Shown here: positions 14,401 to 29,088 of the stretch, in pieces | How the letters are laid out: each line of letters opens with the position of its first letter | Numbering within the stretch: position 1 is the stretch's first letter | DNA from: Casuarina equisetifolia | Taxonomy: Eukaryota > Streptophyta > Magnoliopsida > Fagales > Casuarinaceae | DNA length: 64,000 bases | Direction of reading: 5' to 3' | NCBI GenBank assembly: GCA_028551475.1 | Contig: CM052356.1 | Coordinates: 15,651,884-15,715,883, forward strand | The notes under the pieces: model-generated | Told to the model about the DNA's origin: nothing | Databases searched by the model: none | What the model saw: the letters and a program-made list of their open reading frames with translations, nothing else | Translations under genes and position numbers: made by a program

Positions 14401-14966
14401 CAATCCAAGCTCTGAGTCATATAATTCCCTTGCCTTAACCTCCCAGGCCATCGCCGCTGATCCGTAGCGAGCCTCGAATTCTCCGTCTGCTCGGCAGCTC
14501 TCGTCGGCGTCGTCGCCTTCCTCCTCTCTGGCGTACCCTTCCTTGCGCTCGGCAGCGGCTTCGCCTTGCTGACCTGGAGCGAGAACGACTCTCCCTGAAA
14601 CGACACCGATAAGCTCCTCGCCGAGGTGAACAACAACCTCTGAGCCGCGGACACTTCACCATTACCGCTACTAGCTCTCAAATCCAGAGAATTAGGCTGC
14701 GGAGTGGCCGTCCGCCTCCGCTCCACCGACTGAGCCCGCCTCTCCAGCGACGGCGCCGACGGCATCGGGGTCATCTTAGGCGTTCTGGAGACCAACGGCG
14801 ACGGACATCGTCGAGAATTCGAGGCCAAAGAAGAAGAAGAAGAAGATGATGATGATGATGAAGAAGTGGAAGACGAGGAGGAGGAAGAGGACATGTACCG
14901 AGAAGTGACTTCTCGGGATTTGGGCCTGCGGCGAGAAGCGATGGCATTGTCGGGCTCGGAGGGCAA
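8407..14966 (-). CDS. QWRF motif-containing protein (SCO3/EDE1-AUG8 family)
   Basis: Six exons on the minus strand: 14966-13692, 10836-10717, 10196-10080, 9997-9908, 8741-8634 and 8481-8407. All are flanked by GT-AG and all junctions fall between codons, giving 594 residues. Seen: an N-terminal poly-Ser tract (about residues 26-46), then a basic Ser/Pro-rich region with many SPxR-type repeats. The family motif QWRFVNARAD begins at residue 405, followed by the helical C-terminal domain (RSLYTARITTSKLRESV, MTYLEEWALMDQDY, ALKASTLRLPVVGGAK, KECSLRTHIVQQKR). Known: QWRF (DUF566) proteins bind microtubules; members include augmin subunit 8/EDE1 and SCO3, acting in microtubule organisation and plastid or seedling development. 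Inference: a microtubule-associated protein; the poly-Ser tract and domain order suggest the QWRF2/SCO3 side rather than EDE1. Intron 1 is about 2.9 kb; the others are 0.08-1.2 kb. Exon length 1275 bp is the bulk of the protein. Confidence 0.95.
10837..13691 (-). other. Large first intron of the QWRF gene
   Basis: A 2855-bp AT-rich intron with donor GTATGT just after the QWRF-motif exon and acceptor AATCAG. It contains short open stretches (for example near 12.3 and 12.7 kb) with no family resemblance, which I regard as chance. No transposon termini recognised. Confidence 0.7.
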
Positions 14967-15145
14967 CAGAGGCGCCTCGTAGGGTTTCGCGGTGGCCCCC
15001 TCGGGCCGTTGTTTTGGAGTTCAACGTCGTGGACACAGCAGCTACCATCTTCTGTATCCGAAAATCAGTCCGAATCTCATTCTACGAAGTCACTTAACCT
15101 GCCGTTGCCCGCAGCCGAAACCTGCAATCTTGATAGAAAACCGAA

Positions 15146-15181
<36 letters not shown>

Positions 15182-15260
15182 AAGCAAGAAAGCTTCAGAG
15201 AACGCAAGTAAAATCTAAATCTCGAGGAGCTCTCAGCAGCTTAATTGTTTTAAAATTCCA
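14967..15260 (-). promoter_or_regulatory. QWRF leader region with (GA)n tract
   Basis: The region upstream of the QWRF start carries a GA run at about 15149-15179, which reads as (CT)n on the gene strand. CT-rich tracts are common in plant 5' leaders and core promoters. The transcription start cannot be placed from sequence alone. Confidence 0.5.
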
Positions 15261-17697
15261 GAGACAAATAAGCCGGAAATATGGCCGTTACAGGTCGCCG
15301 GCCAGAAAGACACTGGGAAGTGTTTAGGCGAGATTTGAGAGCATAACTGTCACACTAAGAATCGGTGCTTCCGCTGGAAATTTCAACTAAATTCCTTCGC
15401 TTTTTAAATCACATGATCCAAACCACTACTCGCGCGGATATAAGGTTTCGGAACTCGCTTGTAGAAAAAGGCAACGTTTATTAAGTAAGGGTACTTTTGT
15501 AAACATGGTCTTTGGGTTCCGTAAAAGGTTATACACGTGTTGCTTACACGCCCCACGAGCGACCCAAGGGAGGGGGGATGTCGGGGGCTGTGAATCTTCG
15601 GAGAGACGTTACGCAAACGACACTGGAATTTAATTTTTTTTTTTTTTGGACAGAATTATGGATACGAAACTAAATATAGCCGTTTTTGCTTTTCCTTTAA
15701 AGCTGTAACTGGGGAGCGGCGCTTTCAGCTTTACCCCTAAGGCAAAAAAGAGGTTAAGAAATTGGAGTAAAAGAGGGAAGATCATATAGAATTAAATGAA
15801 CCTATTTAATATTGATTTTGAGGAATGATTGTAGCCCATAGTCATCCAATCATCAACACATCATGATGGGACATAATTTGTAAATCAAAGAATTTGAGCC
15901 TAAATCATCTATGTTTCTTCTTTAAATTCATGAATGGTCTATTTGATCTATGAAATGTTGCTTTCAATTTTTTTTCTTTTCTGGATATTGGAGTTGATTA
16001 TAAACCTTTATTTAGTATTTGTTATATGAATGATATTATATTGGAGAAAAAAGGGTGGAAAAAAAAATTAGATTGCAATTCTTTAAATTTGTAGTTGGGA
16101 AATGTATGATAATATGAAGACTTTATTTGGTGGATGACTGACCAAGTGATGTTTAACAACTAGAACAAAGTCCAAGGAAACTAATGTAAGCAAAGGCTAA
16201 CAAACTTCGAAGCTTATAAAAGTGAAAAGGATGGTCACCCTCCCAGCTTTCAGGTTGAGCAACTTCAATATCTTTAATTTAATCTCAAGCCACACTAATT
16301 GCCTTTCAAGTAAGACGTCAAACCCAACGAACTCCTTCCTAACCCCTAACCCCCACATTTGTTGTTAATTATTGGGTGAGATTGGAAAGAATAGAGCATC
16401 AATCAACAAAGTTAAGTGCGTAATCATGTCAAGTCATTGATGACTTGACGGATAATGCCAGGATCCATCATAAACTTTTCAGTACCAAGTAAGAGACCTT
16501 TTGGTTTTGTATACTAAGCATGTTGGAATGGGAATGGTAATGATTTTTCAGTTGAATGGCCTACAGGCAGGAGGATCACAAATGCACGGGATCAGGAAAA
16601 GGCAAGATGTCCCCAACTTGCCCTGCCCACCTACTTAAGAAAAGAGGGGCAGAAGTTAAAGCTGCAACCCCACTTTTTCATGTTCATCCACAAAAGACCA
16701 TTTCTTCTCTGATTTAGTATAAAAAAATTTAATGGCCTCAATATGTGCCCAATTTCTCCTAGGAAAAGAAAAGTACTTAACCTTTATTTATGTCTTGAGG
16801 AAGCAATACTCTCCACATGTATTAGAATATTGAATTGTATCATATTACTTATTAATTTATTGTGAAATTTTTTTTAAAAAAATATTATTAAGGAGAACAT
16901 TATTTGACTAAAAGTCAACTATTGTACACATTATAATGTGTCCTTTTATTATAATGGTCCAATTATCAAATCATTATGGTGTTGCATTATATAGACAATA
17001 TCTAAACTTAAATCAATAAGAGCCTATAAAAGTGCAAAGAAGATGCGATAGTTTTAATGTTGTATTTAAAAGTTCATTATCTAACTTAAAAATCAACTTA
17101 TTAAATATGAATCTTAATATACTCTTTAATAATATGAAATTTCTTTCAACATTGTACAAATATGTAACAACATTGGTTGCTATGAGAAGATGATGCCATC
17201 AAAATGAATAAAGATCTTATGAGCCATAATTCAAGCGTAGGATTTTCCCCCTAATATCACTCACCAAACTTATAATTTTACCTCACAATAATATCATCCC
17301 TAACAAGGGTTACTTGCCAATCAGCTCAAAAACTTTTCTTAAAATAAACGACATGTTTTCTCCCTGGAAGCTAATTTTAAAGAATACAATGACCTCGCTA
17401 GGAAGTGTCTATGTTCTTAAAACCAGATGCATGCAGCGAGCTCTACATCCCCAGCGAAGGAGATTGTACTCGTGCACAAAATGACAGCAAACTAGCTGGC
17501 TATTTCATTATCGCAGTTGATTTACAGTGAACCTTTTCCTCTGTAATTATGTGAACCTTTTTGATTTACAGTTGATCTCATAGGTCGTCTACGCAATTAT
17601 CACTGACCCTTTTCAGCTGTGGCCAGCCTGAATGCTTCAGAGTATTGCCCAATAAGCTTCCCGTCACCTGGTTGGTGGTACCAAGTCTCTTTCTTTC

Positions 17698-17719
17698 TTC
17701 CCAGCTCAACAGCTGGGAA
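17698..17719. repeat. Perfect inverted repeat, 9-bp stem and 4-nt loop
   Basis: TTCCCAGCT and AGCTGGGAA flank the loop CAAC. No T-run follows and no gene is adjacent, so a terminator or known small RNA role is not supported. Confidence 0.8.
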
Positions 17720-18728
17720 TAGGAGTACGAAAGGTTCCCTTTTCTTCTGTAGTATTCAGAAGTTTCTTTCTTTCATCCGTTAATCCATCATCTTTTCAGA
17801 GCAACCAAACACACATACTCACATGCGTATGTACATATATGTGTGTAGGCTACTTGTATGCAAGCGTGAGACCTATTAAATGGAATCAGAGTGGACAAAA
17901 ACACATGAATGGGGCAGGTTTACGCGTCCAAGGACCACCCCTCAGTGCCCTGCTTCTTTGACACTCTATTCATAAAAGTTTCTTCTTTTTCTTTGGATCT
18001 AACTGTAAATATGAATCCCATATTCCCACTTCCAGCTAAAGCATGACTTGTTCATCTCTTTCTTTTTTTTCTGGCATGTGCATGGTGGAAAGACCAATTC
18101 TAGTGCCACTCCTATCAACTTTGATTCAGAATGACACTGACCGAGTAACGAATGTTCTGGGGATGGTGATATTGACCCGTGACAGACAATCTCTTATCTA
18201 GGAAATCTATTGTAAGAAAATCTTTTTTTCCTTTTTAAGGTATAAGCGAGTGAGTAATGTTTTTCATATAAAGAAAATTACAAAACCAAGATCCCGCAAT
18301 AAGATACAGACATTGTTTTCAACATCTTCCTTATCCCGAGCATTAAGAGACCACGGTATTTTTTTTTCCTTTTCTTCTTGGCCTTTGAATAAAAAGGTGT
18401 TGTCAATAAGCTAATAGTCTAGAAGATGATTGCTGGTTGCTCTAAACTTAAGTTTTAGTTTGACACATCCCATATTTCCAAACTCCCTGACCATAAGTTA
18501 TGATATTATATGAAAATATTTATTTTCTTTTTAAAATCAACTTACAAAGAAGAAACTAATTTTTTTTTAATAACAAATTTACACCGTTCACCTCGAATCA
18601 ACAATGATATTGAAGGTGTAATGGCAATTCTGTATCTGCCAGCAGTTTTCTTTCAGTACAAGTTTTGGTCAATAAAAAGTGCTTTTTCTTTCTCTTGATC
18701 TCTCCTTTTTAGTAAACTAAGATTTAAT

Positions 18729-18766
18729 CAGCAATCAGCAATAAGCAATAAGCAATAAGCAATAAA
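18729..18766. repeat. Short tandem repeat of GCAATAA
   Basis: About five head-to-tail copies of a 7-bp unit, the first ones slightly diverged (GCAATCA). Confidence 0.85.
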
Positions 18767-21390
18767 CGAGGAGGTATGATTCATAATGATGAAGAAACAT
18801 CTTTTTCCACCTTTCTCCAAAAATACTTATGGCAAGAAATCATTCAACAGTTTAGACATGATTACCTGTCCAAAGGGATACAACTAAAGCCAGATTTCCT
18901 TCAATCTGTTCGCTAAGTACACCACCTGACCAGCACTGTTTCATTGCCAAAGCAAGAACCATGACCGGCCATTACTCATCCTCCTGATTCCCTGAAAACG
19001 TGATTACTGTTATATTGGAAAGGTATGAAGTTCAGGCCCAACCCCATGCCCATGATTTTGCAAGCTAAGCAAAAGGCATCGCTTTCTAGGATGCTCCGTC
19101 CTGCACTGTCTGTTTCTGTCTGTGCCACTGGGTCCTGTACTGTCCTATGTCTCTCTGGTGCCATTGAATGCACTTGTTAATACATCCGCAGGTCCTGTGG
19201 AAGAAAAAAGGAAAAAGAAAAAGGTCGTTTGTGGAATCGTTCCGTATTCCTGGTGCAACAGTTTTCTTTTGTTCCTTTTCAGTTTTTCCGGGTGATGTTA
19301 GTGAATAGATTATTGCTTGGCGGCGTATCGAATTGGAGGGATACAGGATGATTACCACTCGGCCTACTCATTACATCTCTACTTGATTTCTTTTCTTTGA
19401 AAAAGGTTGTCCTCTTGAATTAGGATGATTTCATAATCAAATTTGTATTCACTCCAAACAGGAGTTAATGTGGTGTTATGATTTTGGCTTTTAGCTTAGA
19501 TAGAGAGAACCATCAACTAAATTTTATCCAAACTTTAACTCAAGAGGGCCTTTCATTTTTACAAAACATATTTTTAAGCATAATTTAGACAATGTAAAGC
19601 TTCTATCACACTATTTTAAATGCTATCATTCATGTGGGCTATGAGTTTCATGCTAAGGGTATATATTTCAAACAAATCACTTTGGATTTTAAACTTCATG
19701 CGTCGAAATTGTTACCCTCCAAAACTTGGATTGTAATATCATACTAGAAAATTTAGTCTTATTCAAGAATCAACTTAAAAATAAATAATTTTTCTTTTTT
19801 ATAAAGAATATCTTTAAGCATAATTTAAGCAGTAAAAGATTTTTGACGCACTTTTCCTTTTACTTAATTTTATCTTAACATTTTCAATATTTTTACTGAC
19901 TTAATATTCTTGATATATTCCTGTATTTCCTTTTTCAATAACATGTTTTAAAGTTCGTGGTCCACTTAAGTGTACACTTATCATTTATGGATTGGAACCT
20001 TGATTTTCACTCAATAAAATTGACTAGGACAGCAGCTATGTGGGACTGACATTTGCTATTAGTCAATAGGCCAATTCCTTACCCCATCTATAAAGATGAA
20101 TCATGTTTGTTAGGAGTTCGAGAGCATGATCACTTGAGAGACACTTCATGTTATAATTGGTTTGCAACTTAAAGTAACAAGTAATGTTTCTGAACTTAAA
20201 GCGTAGTAGCCCACAGCAAAAGAGACTCTAAGCTTAGGGGGAAGGACATTTTTATGTGGTCCCATTGCTTTAGTGACTCTTGCTCTTTGGGGCGGTGTGA
20301 CAATGGGTAGAGTACCCTCTAGCAATGACTCTTTGTGTGTTGTAAAGGGATAAAGGAAGCGAAGTAAGGGAAAGGAACATTGTATGATCAAGATGATTGA
20401 GCTCCCAAAGGTGTTTATTTTTGTTGGCAAAGGAATGAGTAATAATATTTGAAGAAGAACCAAAATGGGTAGTATTCATTATTGCTTCGTTAAGAAATTT
20501 CGTTACATTTTTTTATTTATTCTTTTGGATGTAGGTTATGATTATCCGTGATATTATGTATCATTATTTGATTTTCCTCTCCTTCTACGATTTAGTTGCC
20601 ACTTGAGCTACCTGCTAGACATATTTATCTTAATAATAGTTCTTTTTTCTTGAATGGTTTTACATGTCAGGAAAAGTATTTGAATAATAATAAAATAATA
20701 ATTTATTAATAAGTTGTCATGGATTATCACGACACCATTATGAACTGAAACCAGAAGCTGCTCGGGTGCCAGTAGAATATGCAGTACGAACATACTAAGC
20801 AGGTGACAAAGAACCATCGATGAAACCAACAATGGATGGCCTTTGGGAAAGGACACAAGCCTACCTTCCATGGCCATAAATTGTTACAAAACAACTCTAT
20901 TGAAGATGGTGTTTTGAGTTGTGAAAGACAGAAAAATTGTTAGAAAATCTAGAAAACAATTCGTTTATATATAGAGAATTTTAAACCGATATCAAACATC
21001 TCTACTAGAACCTCACAAACACTCTCAAGTAAAATCCGCCTGTAACCAAGGAGATAATTCTTTTATTTATAGAAGATTCTTTCGTCATGTTTCATGCAAC
21101 GTGGACATCCCAACAAAAACGAGTCATCATAGTGCATAAAATAAATCATCACAAGAAATTAATCGGGCAGAATGATTACCATGCACAAGAATCTGCTATC
21201 ATACCTTAAAGGACAAAGAACACCTACATTAATAAAAACATGAAAACAAGCACAACACAATCATAAGTTGGCAGCATACGTTGATAACAATATATACAAG
21301 CTGGTTTAAACAATCCGTGCATACTAAGTAGCAAGATTCTGCAGTTTTTTTTTAGCCATATTTAATGCCCCAGAAGAGATGTTAAGCATG

Positions 21391-21882
21391 CTAAGTAGAT
21401 CCTCCATCTTTGGGTTGATTGGGAGGGGAAGGTCTTGGAATATACGGCATGACAGGAGTCCCATGCTGGATAGGTCCAGGTCTTATGGAAGCCTTTGAGC
21501 TTGGAACTGGATCGATGGGGTGGTAATCATCGACATCTACGAAGCCTGCGTTTCCTTTCTTGCCAGATCCTCGATTATAGCCAGTTTCCTGCATTTTTAA
21601 GAAAGAAAAGATTCCAAACTTCAATATTAAAAAGTAAGCAGCAACCTGTTAGGAGTTGTGGCCCCTAAGACAGCTTAAGTTTGCAAGTTGTTGGATGGGT
21701 GAAAAGGATATCTAAGCCCCAAATCCATGAGGTTCAGTGTATATACCTTCAGCCTCTTGCTTGTTGCGAACATTGTCATACCTTCACCTTGTTCTGCCAT
21801 GGCCATTTCTGGAACAAATTCAGGATTCTGTCAATATCTAAAATAGCTTTGGTTCATGTAAGTCATAGTTTTGAAATCTAAA

Positions 21883-21919
<37 letters not shown>

Positions 21920-23007
21920 GTATAACAATATAGTTAAAAGAAATTATTTCCTCCTTAAAACTAACTTAAAAAGAGATTAGATGTACTTTTGATTTGAAAG
22001 AGAACATCAAGACAAAATTTTGAGGAACATAGAACACCCATACTATTTTTAGTGCACTCTTTATGCAAACAAGAAGAAATATTTCTCATAAGGATTTTTG
22101 TTTACGGACAGAAGGATAATGCACTTAAATTGATTTATCGTTCTAGAACTCCTACATAAGATCAACTTCTGAAGAGATGAATACTTTATTTTATTTTAAA
22201 AAAGATACTAATACAGCATTTAAGCAAGTGGAGTACAAACACTGTTTTCAACAGCACAAACAGAAATGAGATCAGATCCTAGGTTACGCATACATGCACT
22301 CCATAAGTTTCATAGTTGTTTTACTTCCATGAAAGTCGGCCTTTTCTAAAGAGAGATTCTTTTTCTCTTAAAAGCACAGTTCAGCCTGCAAAATCAGTTC
22401 AGCAATCACCAAAGCCACAAATCAAACAGCAGGTGATGTAGATTCATAACCATGCACCCCAAGGTGGCAATGGAATCCTGGCCTCGATTTGCATAAAGAC
22501 ATATCTAAGTGATTAATCGCAACCAACATCACTTCGAATGGAAGAAAAAGAGTGCTCATCCAACGCCATTAACAGGCTAATATGAAAGACGAAAACTGTT
22601 CTACGAGTTTAAAATAAAGGAGAACCAAGAGATTCTCCACCATGCAGAATCTGACATGCAACCTAAAACGATGAAGCAGGAGTCTTGTCAGATGTTGTAT
22701 CATGAATCAAATATCAGGGGTAGATTTTACCTACAATGAGAAAACCATTTCCAGCAAAGGTAATTAAATCAAACACTGTCATTTATTTTTTCTCCAAAAT
22801 GAAAAAGTTCTCGAAACTACCATTCTCAATAACTTCTATGTTCTCCTCATGAATACAAACCTCGAAAAAAGAAATTAATTACCAGAAACCAGAACGTTCC
22901 AGGGGAAAAAAAGAAAGAAAGCTGCATTTACCGGCGCACGAGAAGTTAAGAAGCAAGAAAGCTGTCCCAACCACCAGGAACAAGACCCACGATCCGGAAA
23001 ACTTCAT
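21391..23007 (-). CDS. Secreted peptide precursor, TWS1-like (sulfopeptide type)
   Basis: Three exons on the minus strand, 23007-22932, 21808-21747 and 21588-21391, give 111 residues with GT-AG junctions and an unbroken joined frame. Seen: an N-terminal signal peptide (MKFSGSW, then a hydrophobic run VLFLVVGTAFLLLNFSCAG), a short polar pro-region, a basic stretch (GSGKKGN), and an acidic-tyrosine motif VDVDDY (Y68). PIDPVPSSKASIRPGPIQH follows to H88, then GTPVMPYIPRPSPP. Known: DY-type plant peptides (CIF1/2, TWS1) are tyrosine-sulfated where Asp precedes Tyr; as I recall, TWS1 is released by the subtilase ALE1 between a His and a Gly, and the HG step at 88-89 fits that. Inference: a TWS1-type ligand for GSO receptors that monitor cuticle integrity in seeds. 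The family call is from memory; gene structure and secretion are much firmer. Confidence 0.72.
21883..21919. repeat. (AAT)n microsatellite
   Basis: About twelve AAT units in the first intron of the secreted-peptide gene. Likely length-variable between cultivars (inference). Confidence 0.95.
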
Positions 23008-23534
23008 GATGTTCAAATATCAGTGATCCCACCAAACCAGAAGATCCCAACAGAGAATGACCTTGAAAAAAGAACGCGTTTCGACCCTTACACTTCAGAA
23101 GAGCAGTAAAAGCCCTGTGTTTAAGCAAGTTAGCCCATCCGGGAATGGACTAGAAACATCAGAAGTGCCAGCCGTTAGTGACCCGAAGTCTACCGGGAAG
23201 TCCGTGGAGATAAGGAGTGGGACAAGACCGCTAAAGAAGTAAACCCCCATACCTTGAAATGGAGTTGAATGATTGTTTTTAAGGCGTGGTAAGTGAGAAA
23301 TAAAGGAGGTCACGTGGGTTTCGTTGTCGTTCATCGCCATGAGGATGCAGAGCGGAGTTATATTGCCTTTGTTTAATGTTGCAGAGACAGTGGGGAATGT
23401 AGCGACTTTAATTGCGCAGAGTTGTGGTGGAATGCGAGCCGTTGGGCACGTCTCGGAGTTGCTTGGCAGGAAGTTGTCCGAAGCGGTTAAGACTATTGTA
23501 AAATTATACATAATCAAAGACAGCATAAACGTAC

Positions 23535-23607
23535 GGGGGTGTAGCTCATATGGTAGAGCGCTCGCTTCGCATGCGAGAGGCACGGGGTTCGATTCCCCGC
23601 ACCTCCA
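23535..23607 (+). tRNA. tRNA-Ala (anticodon CGC)
   Basis: A 73-nt cloverleaf. The acceptor stem GGGGGTG pairs with CACCTCC (one G-T pair) and ends in discriminator A. The D arm is GCTC/GAGC, the anticodon arm CTCGC-TTCGCAT-GCGAG gives anticodon CGC (reads GCG, Ala), and the T arm is CGGGG-TTCGATT-CCCCG. Internal pol III promoters are present: A box at 23542-23553 (TAGCTCATATGG) and B box at 23586-23596 (GGTTCGATTCC). T-runs follow within about 20 nt and can terminate pol III. No intron and no encoded CCA, as expected for a nuclear gene. Confidence 0.96.
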
Positions 23608-24917
23608 TTAATTTATTATTTTTAATGAATCTAAAATGGATAGGTAGGTGAGGAAGTCAAAGTTGTAACTCAGCATCATACCATTTTAGAGACACGACTC
23701 ATTAAAACATGCGTGATTCCGGCTTCTACTGTTTCTCAAACTAAAAAGAGGATGGGTTCTCGTCCTCATATATGGAAGTCAAGACAGCACGGGATGAAGG
23801 GGGCTGATTTTTTTTTAGTTAGAGTCTCTCTCAAGTTACTCCTATAATCAATATGAGATTTTTAAAATCCCTGTGTGCCTTGTACCATTCTGTGAACTGT
23901 GTAACTACAGTCCAAAACATCGATGTTTTGTTGTGTGGCTGTGTATACTGTTTGTTACATGATCCATGTAATGTCCCAACAAGTGTTTACGCATGATCCT
24001 TGTGATCCCCTAACAAGTATTTACCACATAGTCCATCTGATCCATGTAATCTCTCATCAAGTCTTTACCGTATAATCCATGCAATCACCTAATACCCGTT
24101 TTAAGTACCTTGCTATCTCATGAGAATGTATCTAGAGTTTAAGCTCGGAAGTGAGGTGTGTCAGGTGCCTGAATATATCTTTTTAACCAATGGTCTTTAT
24201 GAACATATATTTATTGTATGAGAGAGCTAAAGATATATGCGCCTTGTGTTACCAATCTGTTGCTAAAGTTTCAATTATACTTCTCACCAAGCGTTGTTTA
24301 GCAAGATTGAATTATCATCAGCGCGTTATCCAGCATCGGAGCAAGAAAACTTTACTGGTGGTAGCAAAAGCAACATCGTTAGGTGCTTCGAAGGAAAGGT
24401 TGAACGAGTCCCAATACACCGGGCTACCGTATAACTCGACAAGAAGCTCGTAGCCCCAAAACCCGGACGCTGATCTCGAGCTAACATAGAGATGGGAATC
24501 GCGTTAAAATAATAAACAGTGGGTTAAAATGGGTAGAAGACAATAGTGATTTTATGGCCAACGCAAATTACTGAGAAGCCCCGCTTACTTTGACTATTTT
24601 TTGGAGTACAAATATATCCTCTTTTCTTATACATATATCATATATGCGCGGTCTACATTAGATTTCTTGCAGATATAGGGATTTGCTTGCAAAAGCTCAT
24701 TCATATGCAATGTAGAGAATTGAACTTCCAACAAAAGGCACTGCTAGATAGGATTGATCATTAACCAATATGAAAGGAAAACAAAACCTCTGCAGTTCAA
24801 CAAAATCGACTACAATACTAATTCCAAAAGGAGAAACAGATGATAGGATTGGGGAAGAAGAGAAGCCATGGAGCAACCATATTCTTGGGACGAAAACTAG
24901 AGCAATGCAACCAGTCT
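23608..24917. other. Intergenic DNA with a degenerate minisatellite
   Basis: Between the tRNA and RPS29. At about 23955-24100 a unit of roughly 35-45 bp recurs about four times, built on GATCCATGTAATC-CCTAACAAGT-TTTAC with substitutions and length changes. The rest (24100-24700) shows no recognisable gene; 24700-24917 is probably the RPS29 3' UTR. Confidence 0.55.
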
Positions 24918-27927
<3,010 letters not shown>

Positions 27928-29088
27928 TCAAAAGCTGCGGCAAAGATACGGAGCACACCTTCCCCAGTCAACGAAATTCCAGAAGAATCTCTTCTTGGTC
28001 TTTTGAATTTCTGTGTCTGTTTCGTTTCGCTTCAGCATCTCCCACATCACATGCACATCCTCGTACTCACAGGTCCTCACATCATGTCGCAGCTTCAGTA
28101 GCCCTGTCAATGTCGAACATCAGTACTCACATTCAGCCCCCTCTTCTTTAAGTTTTATAGAAGGGTGATACAAAGCTTAGTGTTTCAACAGATCTGTGCT
28201 CTTCAGGAACCAAGGATCCGTTTCATCTTTAAAATCATTAAAACACATGGTCTCTTTAAAATCGACTTACAGAAAAAATATGTATATTTTGTTTTATTTT
28301 AAAAATAATACTTAGGCAAAAGATTCTAGAAATGTAAAACAGTACTCTTAACGATTAAAGATGTCTTTTGAACTTGAATTTGGATAATATTTGAAACCAT
28401 TGATGTTACATGCTCAATTTATTAGGCCTTAAATTAGAATAACATAATCGGTTGGTAGGAAAAAGCTATGGGACTGGAGCTATAAGGGAAAGGAGCCCAC
28501 GCCTGTTGTTGTGCCACGCTTGTTGCCGTTCTGGACAAGAGAATCCGCCATGGTTCAGTAATAAGCCTAGGGGCTCCCAACCTGCCAAGCCAACAGGTGT
28601 ATCTAAATAGTCCCATTTTTTTGTCCAAACAATTTTGTTTGGGCTGAATGATCACTAAACAGTCTCTCAAAGACCCTATTACGAGTTCTTCTAACTAGGC
28701 TCCTAACAATTTATTCTTTCTAAATAAGAAGAAGATGACGTCTATTTCATCTCAAAAAAAGGGGACTATTTGGATTATGAGGATTTCGGTTCAAAAAAAG
28801 AAATTCCAAATATCCGAAAAATATAGGATGAACAGCCTCAACCAATCCTAATTAAAACTTATCTAATTTTTCCGAATGCAAGGGGATACTTTTTGTGCAA
28901 CTACACCCAACCTACCTTATGAACTAGTAAAGAGAGCAAAAGAGAAAGGAGGAGAATCCAACTGCTATGACAATTAAAGTATGATAATCGGCGGCCAGTC
29001 GCTTACCGCTTTGGCGGAAGCCAACACGAGTGGCGACGCCGCCCCAGACTCGTCGGAGGCGAAAAGTAACCGTGTCCCACCACTCCAT
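27928..29088 (-). CDS. Small plant protein of unknown function, 85 aa
   Basis: Two exons on the minus strand, 29088-29007 and 28103-27928, separated by a 903-bp GT-AG intron (GCG|GTAAGC to TTGACAG|GG), give 85 residues. Seen: MEWWDTVTFRLRRVWGGVA opens a tryptophan-rich amphipathic N-terminus. An acidic core follows (CEYEDVHVMWEMLKRNE), then a basic, aromatic tail (TKKRFFWNFVDW) ending CRSF. No signal peptide or membrane span. The two halves make one continuous, compositionally sensible protein, which argues the model is right. I believe similar short proteins with the LLKL-DV-TC-YEDV-VMWEML core occur across dicots, but I know no assigned function. The GC-rich upstream DNA (29100-29480) looks like its promoter. 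Confidence 0.72.
28430..28690. repeat. GC-richer insert-like block in the intron of the 85-aa gene
   Basis: About 28450-28680 differs in composition from the AT-rich intron around it and looks like a fragment of another sequence, perhaps a repeat or retro-element remnant. No termini or domains recognised. Confidence 0.25.

Larger units (their letters stand above)
15261..21390. other. Gene-poor interval between QWRF and peptide genes
   Basis: About 6 kb of mostly AT-rich DNA. I find no exon set I can defend. Small items: a perfect 9-bp stem hairpin at 17698-17719, a 7-bp tandem repeat at 18729-18766, and scattered homopolymers. Short open frames near 19.0-19.4 kb and 20.1-20.9 kb have no recognisable domain. 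Confidence 0.5.

Noticed and set aside
20608-20877. 89-codon minus-strand frame with a hydrophobic segment
   Set aside because: Reads like a membrane segment in part, but has no homologue I recognise and no supporting splice structure.
15261-21390. Search by eye for microRNA precursors in the gene desert
   Set aside because: I found none of the common plant mature microRNA sequences I know; one short hairpin is not enough.
23324-23611. 95-codon plus-strand frame running into the tRNA gene
   Set aside because: It overlaps the tRNA-Ala gene and shows no known domain; the tRNA explains its most structured part.
24190-24453. 87-codon plus-strand frame between tRNA and RPS29
   Set aside because: No domain, no splice partners, ordinary AT-rich surroundings.
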